Below, in pieces: positions 1-8,354 of a stretch of 27,764 nt of DNA. The stretch is from Azolla pinnata (taxonomy: Eukaryota; Streptophyta; Polypodiopsida; Salviniales; Salviniaceae). A program made the position numbers and the translations under genes. The notes beneath the pieces were generated by a model, which saw only the letters and a program-made list of their open reading frames with translations, was not told the DNA's origin and made no database searches. Location of the stretch: assembly GCA_037176905.1 (NCBI GenBank), contig JBBBWG010023890.1:32353-60116 (forward strand). The letters are read 5' to 3'. Position 1 is the stretch's first letter. Each line of letters begins with the position of its first letter.

Positions 1-126
1 TTCCGATATATCCAACTGAAAATGGAAAATTATAACAAACAATCCAAAATCAATTACTGGCATACGAATAAGCATTATCAGGCCCAACTTTTAGTCAAAT
101 CAAACATAAAGAGGCAGAAAGCTTAC

Positions 127-3100
127 ATCAAAAGCAACAGTTTGCCCAACATTGTTACATGCAAGGTCCTGTTCTATTTGAGAAACTGCCATCAGTTTCC
201 TTTCATCTACAATCCTGCTCATCTCAGTGACCATTGTAACATGCTTGGACACATTTCCATGCATTTTACGATACTCTGGGTAGTGGTCCACAAATTTGGC
301 CATGTCCTCTAGAAAATAAATAGACACTATGTTAAAGAGTGATCCAAATTTTCAGCAATTTGAAATTATATGCAACTGAAATCATACCTAGGGTTTGGAT
401 ATTCTGGTTGCTCTTGGCCTTCTGCTGAAACTCATCGACCATCTTTTTAATATTCATGCCAAGATCCCCGAAATTTTCATACATATTCGCTTTGAAAAAT
501 ATGTCTTGTTCTGATGACAATACCACTTCCTGAAGCACATGAACATCAGAAAAGAAACACAAAAACAGTGAGCAAATACTAGCTTACATGCAAAGGAAGT
601 ACCAGTAACAGTCAAGGAAAATGTCCTTTGTTCTATTCAATGTGTGCATCTGAAACACTCTTTATAAAAAGACATGTTTCCAATGCATGAAAATTTAGCA
701 AGGGATGAAAAGAAATATATGGGATTCTTCAACATTACCTGTACATCTTTTTGAGCTTTTGAAGACTCTTTCAAGGTTACCTTATTATCTTTGATCCCTA
801 TCAATTCATGGACCATAGCCTGAAATTACAGAAATTAAGGTAAGAACATACAGTACCATTTATCAGAACCAAAGAATGTTCATAACCATCCTTCTTAAAC
901 CTGGTAGGTCCATTGGTTGAGCAAAGGTGTTACAGGGTCATCCCTTCTATCAATTACTAGTAATAGAGGAGATATCTCTGTCCGTCGAAAATCAAAGAGG
1001 GCACTTTCGTCTTCATACATTAGTCTCTGCAGAAACACTTACTCTTCATCAGATTATGTCTTACACAGATTATCACATATTTAGACATGCAGAATGCAAG
1101 GCTTACTGCCGATTCTTGAGCAACTCTTCGTGCAATTTCAGAACTTCGTTGGTATCGAACTGCTGGACGCCTTTTTAAAGCCAGAAACACCGCTGATATA
1201 CCTTCGACCATTCTGTCACAAATCTGCTGCACTGCCATTGGATCCGACATTGTAGGAAGCATGTAGATGTGATTCAATGGGAGATTCAGGGTGAAATGGT
1301 ATGGATCAACAGAAAGAAAATCGCCATAGTACTCCTGCAAGTATCACCTGTTAATGGTTAATTACTGTTAGCACTTTCTCAGCTTGCAACTCTTTTCCTA
1401 CAAAGCACGAAATGCTTTACAATCAAAATAAGAAGAAAGAAGGATAAACTAATGTCTTACAAAAGGAAAAAATGGCCCTTTAAGACCAAACAAGAGAGTT
1501 CAATCTTAAAATGCTGTCTCATTTTTGAGAATAATAAAGGCAGACAAATGTAACAAAACAAAAATTTGCCTAAAGAAACTTGTTATCTCCACACATAAGG
1601 TTATCAACTCAGGTAGCTTAAATAAATGCCCTTCTCAAAAGAACACCAGGTGGGATGATCTACATGAGGTTGGATGTAATGGTTCTTTAAGAATGTGCTT
1701 GAGTGATAGTATTACTGTAATATGTAAACTTCCCCTTGTGACTTTTAAACTTGCAAGAACAGGATGAACAATTGTGATCACTTCTTGCACAGTGATGGAC
1801 AGTCCTGATTGAAAGGGTGGTAGTATATTCCTCAATCATGAAAAAGACACAATAAGAACATATCATCCTTTTGCATCAACCCTTTCATCACACAATTGAC
1901 AGATTCTTCTTTTCATTGGTTTTCCTCATTTACTATCTTGCACAGTGAACCCAAAACCTTGACTGAAAAGGTGGTGGTATTTCTCTCTAATTTAATGGAA
2001 AGTAGCAGTAGAAAACATGGTATCTTCTGCTCCGACACTCTGACAGCACAATTTGGAGATTATTTCCTGCAATAGTTCTTAATGTGTATCTACTTATCTT
2101 ATGCCACTCTCCAGCCACGAACATTTTTAGGGCTCATTCGTTTTCTTTGATTAGCCAATCTGCCCATTCCATTTTAGATCACTTTATTGTTTTCCACATG
2201 TTCAAGTTGGAAGAATCCCAACTCTAGTCAAACAGGAAGAATGTTATGTTATGACTTGACGCATTCATGCATTTCATCATACCGACAATGATTATCCCCA
2301 TGTTCAGTACGTTATTTTAATAACATAAGTGCTATTTATATCCCTTCACTTAAGTAGCTTCCAAATTCATTGGATACCAGTCACTGATCAGAGAAATGCT
2401 ATGGTGACTATTGGCTTGCTGCTTTCTATGCTCAACTTATATCACATGGGTACTAATTGAGGCTAAAGATCTCTTTAAATTTGTCCACTAAGGGAAGAGG
2501 CATCCAAGATGGGATGTTATTCAATGAACTAAAGAATTACACAGAACTAGCCATCAGATTCTGAAAAAAGCCTTTCGAGTGCACTTGATGCAATAAGATA
2601 GATAAGGATATCAATCTAGACTATAATGGAGCAGAAATCGAGCATTTCCCTACTCAAAGGTTGATCATCCCAGAAGCCTGTATAATCTTTACACCCACCC
2701 CCAACGATACTTGATTCATGAGCAGGAATCCTGGTCGATTCTCCAAGCAGAGGGGAAGAGAGACGAAATTTTGATGATATTCTTACACCTTCAAATATCT
2801 TAACCACATTTTCACTGACCATATCAATGTGGAGACATCTGATCTCTGAATTCCCGTTTTTCTCCCATACTTTGTGCCAATTTCACCATTCACAAAAAGT
2901 ATGCCACTAATCATTCGCATAGTAATCTCAAATGTTAGAAATGAATGAATCTTATCAAGAATTGATTTTCCTTTGGAAACATACCTTCATATGAAAGAAA
3001 ACTTACCAAGCACTATTTTTCTTTGGACAAGATGTGCTCATAAAAATGAATCGTAGCACACGTTATCTTTTTGGGAAAACATATCCCCATAAGAAGTTTA

Positions 3101-4749
3101 TTTCATGAATAATGACCTGATCATGCATTTATTGTGTTTCAAGAAAAGTTTTCCTACTTATAACACATTGGTGAACGCTGCAAGATTCCCACGAAAACAA
3201 ACCCAAGATATGATATGTGATGTACGAACTAGTTTCTGCAACAAAAAACTCTGAGTTCTTAAAATCACAGAAATCACTACTTTTTGCGGCAGAAATTATG
3301 TGTTGGAGAAATACGAAATTACAGAAATGACTAGTTTCTTACAGTTAAAATCCGAAATGAAAGAACTTTCTACTTAAATGATTGGTATAAGTGCATTTTC
3401 TTAAACTACAAGAAAATACAATGATATGCCCTCAATGATCTCAATATAGAGCATCGTAATCATGATTCCTACAGTAAACACGGAAGAAATATAGTGACAC
3501 ATTTCATGGATCAAAGACATGTGAAGCTGAAGAACAAGATTGCACATGGAGTCCAGAGTGACCTTAACATAACTTCTACAGACACTTTCTTTCGAGAATG
3601 TGATCTAAAGGAACAAGACTGTCCATTAAGAATTCTTTATATGCCATTGTTACTCCTTCCGTATTAATTTCTCATGGACAGATGCTTTTATAACACAGAC
3701 AGTAAGAAATGATTTGGCAAAAGAAGTAGCAAGAACCTGAACTTGTTGTACCACCTCATGCTCATCTGAATCTCCCAAGATTTGAATATAAGAGTTCTTC
3801 AGAATGTTGGAGAAATCTGAAATTAAAATGCAATCACCAGCACAAGAATGACAAGTGGAAGTGTATGAATTGGAGGCATACTAGTCTGCAAGTGCAAATG
3901 CACAATCTTACATAAGTGGTATTCTCCGAACCGGGGATTGCCCAGGATCCTTTTCAAATGCTGCATATTTTCAGCAGTTGGCCGCAGAAAACATACTGCC
4001 TTCAGGTGTGTCATTGAATCTCTGGCTGGAGAATCTACAGTCTCAACTAAAAAAACTTCTTTCTGTAGCAGCTCTGATTGACTAAACACCACGCTTATGA
4101 TACCAACCTACAGGATGGGGTGTCATCGAACATAATTAGATAGATTATAAAAATCATAGTTTTTCTAAACGAATCCGAAATTCTCCATAACTACGCGAAA
4201 GAATCTAGATTCTTATTAATCTCTTATTCTCGATTATCCCTGAATCTCTTCTTAGAGAACCTAAATTATCCTTATTACGCGCATCTTCATTCCTTCCTAG
4301 CTTGCTTCTCCGTACTTGGATTCTCCGCAAATACATCTCAAGATTCACTGCCTCTTTATAAAAAGAAAAATCCAGATTTTCTTCGAAGCTTCAAGCTCGC
4401 ATCGATGACATATGTGCCGAACCTCGTCAAAGAACAGGCACGCAAAGGTAGAAACACGAAGCAGACAAAAGGCAAGCACCGATACGCAATGAGCAACTCT
4501 CGTGCTGTGGATCGAGGGACCCCCGCAAAGCGGACAAAAGACGAGGGAAAGGAAGGAGGGAGGTGAAAGGAAAGAGGGAAAGGCACTGTGAGAGATGACG
4601 GATCCCGCAAATAGAGGAGGAAGGAAACGAAGAAAGAGAGGAGCGTGAGGAATACCGACCGTGTGAGCATCGAGGATGAGGACCTTCATGCCCGAGATGT
4701 CACCGAGCATGCGGGAGATGTAGTCTCTGACAGCAGCGACGAGCACCAT
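127..4749 (-). CDS. VPS45: VPS45, Sec1/Munc18-family vesicle fusion regulator (3' part beyond the window)
   Basis: VPS45 binds a Tlg2/SYP4-type syntaxin and controls SNARE assembly at the trans-Golgi network and endosomes (family knowledge). Eight coding exons can be joined with GT-AG introns and unbroken phase: 4660-4749, 3912-4107, 3737-3816, 1107-1334, 901-1026, 739-819, 388-529 and 127-308. They give 375 codons, about two thirds of the usual length near 570 aa; the C-terminal third lies left of position 1. Family stretches seen include [15 protein letters not shown] at the N-terminus, [76 protein letters not shown] and [13 protein letters not shown]. The start is the ATG at 4749, where family similarity begins; the longer upstream reading frame is only a GAA repeat. 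The donor after exon 8 (GTAAGC at 121-126) is the least certain junction. No internal stop or frameshift was found, so the gene looks functional. Confidence 0.95.
1335..3736 (-). other. Large intron 3 of VPS45 (2.4 kb)
   Basis: This AT-rich stretch lies between the VPS45 exons at 3737-3816 and 1107-1334, with GT at its 3736 end and AG at its 1335 end. It is far longer than the other introns of the gene seen here. A short imperfect direct repeat occurs around 1784-1832 and 1936-1987 (shared words cttgcacagtga and aaaggtggt). A 68-codon open frame at 2616-2822 on the minus strand looks protein-like but is unrecognised. I see no transposon termini, tRNA or known gene in the rest. Confidence 0.75.
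4108..4659 (-). other. Intron 1 of VPS45, source or sister of a repeat at 11642-11943
   Basis: The intron runs from a GTCGGT donor next to 4660 to a CTGTAG acceptor at 4108. Its 3' two thirds (about 4123-4435) are clearly similar to about 11642-11943, upstream of the PPR gene. Shared words include cgaagcttcaagctc, acatatgtgcc and gcaaatacatctcaag. It may be the source of that copy, or both may belong to one dispersed repeat family. Confidence 0.8.
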
Positions 4750-4831
4750 AGCTGGCGGATGGAGAGCTACGCTACACGGACTGCGCGAGCGAGAAGCGAT
4801 GGGAGGACATAGATCTGTCTGTCTGGACTTC

Positions 4832-4886
4832 CTCTTCTTCTTCTTTTCTTCTTCTTCTTCTTCTTCTTCTTCTTCTTCTTCTTCTT
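4832..4886. repeat. (CTT)n / (GAA)n microsatellite upstream of the VPS45 start
   Basis: An almost pure CTT run on the plus strand (GAA on the minus strand), broken once by ttctttt near 4841-4850. It lies about 80-140 bp upstream of the VPS45 ATG, so it probably sits in the 5' leader or core promoter. GA/CT tracts are common in plant 5' UTRs. Its glutamate-coding reading frame joins the VPS45 frame, but this looks fortuitous. Confidence 0.9.
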
Positions 4887-4932
4887 GTGTTGACACTCTC
4901 TCAAACCCAGCACTCAACTCTCGAATCTTTTA

Positions 4933-5207
4933 GATCCATTCCTTTGATCCAACATTCACCAAGTCTGGAATCTTTTAGATCCATTCCTTTGATCCAACAT
5001 TCACCGAGTCTGGAATCTTCGATCCATTCCTCGATCCAACGCTCGCCAAGTCTGGAATCTTCGATCCGTTCCTTTGATCCAACATTCACCAAGTCTGGAA
5101 TCTTCGATCCATTCCATGATCCAACGCTCACCAAGTCTGGAATCTTAGATCCATTCCTTTGATCCAACATTCACCAAGTCTGGAATCTGGATCCATTCCT
5201 TCATGAC
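4933..5207. repeat. 42-45 bp tandem repeat, about 6.4 units
   Basis: Units begin gatccattcc and end gtctggaatct, at 4933, 4978, 5021, 5063, 5106 and 5148, with a partial seventh at 5190. Lengths are 45, 43, 42, 43, 42 and 42 bp. Units 3 and 5 share the variant ccaacgctc where units 1, 2, 4 and 6 have ccaacattc, so a two-unit higher-order pattern is visible. The array lies just upstream of VPS45. It is open in frame on both strands only because of its periodicity; I do not consider it coding. Confidence 0.93.
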
Positions 5208-5255
5208 AGTGGCTCAAATCGAACCCTGGATGACCATTTCCGTGCACGATGACGG

Positions 5256-6288
5256 GGTCTTTTGCTTACATGCTTGGATCGACGGCCTTCTATCGACACC
5301 ATCTGCTCTGGCTCCTTCGAGTTCATAAGGATTCGATAGGCTTCCGGTATTGGATGATGTATGCTTGTATGTTTCTCTCGTGTATTGTTACCGCGGCAAG
5401 CCCTTGCCATTACCTTGTGAAGTACATAAGAGCTGTTGAGGATGAGGGTACAACATTTGATTCCCTGCAGAGGATTTCGGCGTCGTTACAATGCCTGAAA
5501 AGCTCGATTCCAACGAGCTCTCTCTACTTGATTCTGATCCAGATAGAAGAAACGAGGTATACTCCAACCAGAGATGTGGTAATCAACCATGGAAGCTTCG
5601 TGCTGATACTTGGTCAAAGGATATTGTCTCGATCAATTAGTTCATTTGCAAGCTCTTGCATGAAAGGCACGGTAAAAGAATCTGCATATTTGTTGAATCT
5701 CGTATCAAGCTACTTCGAACCACATGCTACCAACCGTGAGTGATTCCAAAATTGTACTTAGAAAGCGAGTGTTGGAATTACATTCTGAATGTCAACGAGG
5801 GCAAAATGTTTTGCTTACGCTCGCATCAGTAATAGTTGTTTCCACCTTCAACAGGAGGCCCGACTCTGGTGGGGACCAACAATGTACATCATCGAAGACC
5901 CCATTCCTTCCACGAGCAAGTTTCCTTTGCAATAAACTTTTCAACAGCTACAACTAACAACATGTTTCCCTTTGTAAACCTTTCGTGTTGCTAACACGGA
6001 GAAGATAAACAACCGCAACAACAAAACCATTTTCCAGTAACATGCCACGAGATGAATGAACTAGAGATGGTAGAGGCCAGCAGGATCACGCTGGCCTGCT
6101 CGAAAGATTGTTACGCTACAATACACAAACACAAGCAATTTACATCAAACCAGAAGTGGAGATCCTCTGATTTCAATCCAATGAAATTCGGCCGCAAATG
6201 GCAAAATCTAAGGCAACAAAAAGAGGAGAAATGTACTTCTCAAGAATAATTCAAACTTAAATAGCAAGCTCCTTTACATGTATCCAGT
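5256..6288. repeat. Copy A of the PPR gene's downstream flank (diverged segmental duplicate)
   Basis: Similar in the same orientation to 7445-8354, the DNA immediately 3' of the PPR gene. Both begin with gcttacatgcttggatcg and share gcaagctcttgcatgaaagg, ggggaccaacaatgta, acaacatgtttcc and aatctaaggcaacaaaaa. Copy A has about 200 bp (5345-5555) that copy B lacks, while B carries extra sequence around 7870-7960. A 164-codon open frame starting at 5249 is not kept in copy B because of indels, so I treat it as chance. Copy A runs directly into the broken PPR 3' end at 6289. Confidence 0.85.
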
Positions 6289-6553
6289 TTAGATTGCCAG
6301 TTTTTTCAACGAGTTGTCCAAGATATTGTTCAAATATTGTCTGGAAGGTTACTTATGTCTCAACGGACCCCAATTATCGCCATCTTCTCAACAACCTTCA
6401 AGGCAAACTCGAGCTTTTCTACTCGGCAAAGAGAAATTCACCAAAAAGATTAACATGTTCCGAGTAAGAATCCAATGTTTTTTGTACGCTAATTTCGTCG
6501 TCGAGAAGCTGGAATGCTTTATCCGCCCTCTCGGATCTTACAAAGGCCTCATA
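6289..6553 (-). pseudogene. Truncated, frameshifted copy of the 3' end of the PPR gene
   Basis: Similar to about 8355-8642, the last roughly 95 codons of the PPR gene. Shared plus-strand words include gatattgttc, caaggcaaactcgagc and ttttctactcggcaaagag, and the fragment encodes DKAFQL in the same place as the gene. It lacks about 35-40 bp near 6333 and has an extra base near 6430 (gaaattcacc against gaaatcacc). That shifts the frame, so LCRVEK of the gene becomes a premature stop. Similarity ends near 6553; no other PPR repeats lie upstream. It is a non-functional end fragment carried in the duplicated block. Confidence 0.85.
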
Positions 6554-7194
6554 ATGAAGGTTCCCTCGGAAGCTCAAAATCGCTACACTCTGAAACTCCC
6601 AAAGAGTAAGCATGTGTATGTGGTAGACTTGTGGACTATTTGATTTAGCACTGCAACCAGGGACAATGAGAAATCAATATCCCCACAAAAGAAAGACAAA
6701 CATAACATCAGCAAAAAATTAGAATGGTTCTGTATAAATGTGATCATGGGTTGCAAAAACTAATCAGGTCTGATGCTTGATTGCTGGATCTGAAATGTCT
6801 CTCAAACTCCAGATGCATGCTTGTCTATTCTTGGCAGTGCCAGATAGATTAACGACAACGGATGACAACAAGCAAAGGACCGATTTTTGTCACAAGAAGA
6901 TGAGCATATCTATCATCACTGTATAGTTATTTAGAGATTCATTATTTGATGATAGAAGAGACTGCATGCACCCTAACTGGTCAGATCTTGGAGGTGGTAC
7001 ATCCATTTATACCTTGAGAAGGTAGTTTCATACAGATGGCAACTTAAACAATCAAGGCTATCTATGTCATATACTGGGTTTAGATTTTTTTAACAAGCAG
7101 GATTATGCAAGGACATGCACGTAAAAGACCAATCTTCTTTTTGTAAATTTTGAGCCTATGAATATTTTCAGCATCATTCCTGCAGTAGATGCGG
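6554..7194. other. Unassigned spacer between duplicated blocks
   Basis: AT-rich sequence lying between the PPR-end pseudogene and the orphan AtuA-like exon copy. I found no long open frame, tandem repeat, or match to another part of the window. Its origin is unknown. Confidence 0.5.
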
Positions 7195-7447
7195 TTTATT
7201 CTCATGCTACTGAAATTTAATCATTCCAAAACCAATTTTTAAACAACCTACCAGGATGAGCATAGTATCCTCCTGTAATTTGACCGCCACATTCAAGAAG
7301 ATGCCTGGCTAACGTTCCCTGTGCCCGCTTCTGAAAATCATCCCAATTCCAACCTAGCTCATAAATCTGCTCAGAGAATCGAATTTTAGGAATAAGATTA
7401 GTCCAAACATATGCCTGGAAGAATATTATTCTATATTATTGTTTGGT
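7195..7447 (-). pseudogene. Orphan copy of exon 5 of the AtuA-like gene, with flanking intron
   Basis: Nearly the same as about 15341-15596, including intron sequence on both sides (aatcattccaaaaccaattt; aaacatatgcctggaagaat). The exon equivalent is 7252-7366, 115 bp, exactly the length of the true exon at 15398-15512. Its frame is open, with the 3' splice site (CTGAGCAG) and a GT donor kept, and it reads IYELGWNWDDFQK as in the parent. Three substitutions are visible: L to R in QKLAQG, G to R in LAGHLL and C to G in ECGCQ. No other exon of the gene is nearby. The copy ends in gtttggt at 7441-7447, where it meets the PPR-flank repeat. Confidence 0.9.
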
Positions 7448-8354
7448 CTTTGCTTACATGCTTGGATCGCCGGGCTTCTGCCCAACACCATCTTCTTCAG
7501 CTCAGTCCAATTTGTAAGGAAGGATCCGATAGACTCCGAATATTGGATACTCCAACTCGAGATGTGCGAATTAATCAGGGAAGCTTCATGGCGATACCTG
7601 GTACAAGGACATCATCTGATCAAGCGGCTCCTTTGCAAGCTCTTGCATGAAAGGCATAATAAAGAATATACACTCGTGGAGGTTGCGACTCACTCGTGGA
7701 GCTTGTGACTCGATGTGACTCGAGCAGGTTCATGCAATAATGAGCTGCCTGAATGGACGTTCTGAACGTCGAGGAGGCAGAACATGCGTGTATGCATCAG
7801 TAATAGCTGTTTCCACCTTCAACGAGGCCCTTACTCCAGTGGGGACCAACAATGTATGTCACTGAAGACCCATGTGTGAAGCCAGCCAGTGCCAAGCATT
7901 CATTTATAATGCGTTGTTACATTCCATCCAACAGCAGATTTCCTCTATAATACACCTTTCGTGTTGATACTACTGCTACAGCTGACAACATGTTTCCTCT
8001 GTAAACCTTTTTCATGTTGCTAACATGGAGAAGATAAAAACCACGGCAACAAACCGATTTTCAAGTAACATGTCATGGCATGAATGAACTAGAGAAAGCG
8101 GAGCCCAGTACGATTGAGCTGGCCTCCCTGAAAGATTAACACAAGCAATTTATATCAAGCCTGTGCAAATTGCATCCAGAAGTGGAGATCCTCCGATCAA
8201 TCCAATGACATTCGGCTGCAAATGGCTAAATCTAAGGCAACAAAAAAAGGAGGAATGAGCTCCTCAGAAATTCACAGTTCAGCGAACATTTGTGAGCTAC
8301 AATTTCAGAGCATCAGAAAGGCTTAAACAGCAACCACCGTTTCATCTATTTGAT
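7445..8354. repeat. Copy B of the duplicated flank: 3' flank / 3' UTR region of the PPR gene
   Basis: Continuous with the PPR stop codon at 8355 and similar to copy A (5256-6288). It contains a small local repeat at 7673-7726 (ctcgtggaggttgcgact, then ctcgtggagcttgtgact, then cgatgtgact). It probably includes the 3' untranslated region of the PPR mRNA. I found no convincing gene here. Confidence 0.75.

Noticed and set aside
4345..4917. 190-codon minus-strand frame over VPS45 exon 1
   Set aside because: Only 4660-4749 matches VPS45. The upstream part is the translated GAA microsatellite and the downstream part is intron 1 read through.
4887..5170. Repetitive open frames on both strands (repeated LESFRSIPLIQ / DSRLGECWIK-like units)
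   Set aside because: They are produced by the 42-45 bp minisatellite, open on both strands because of its periodicity. There is no sign of a real repeat protein.
5249..5743. 164-codon plus-strand open frame in copy A
   Set aside because: The homologous region in copy B (7439-7708) has indels and different frames. There is no recognisable domain and no conserved coding pattern, so it is probably chance.
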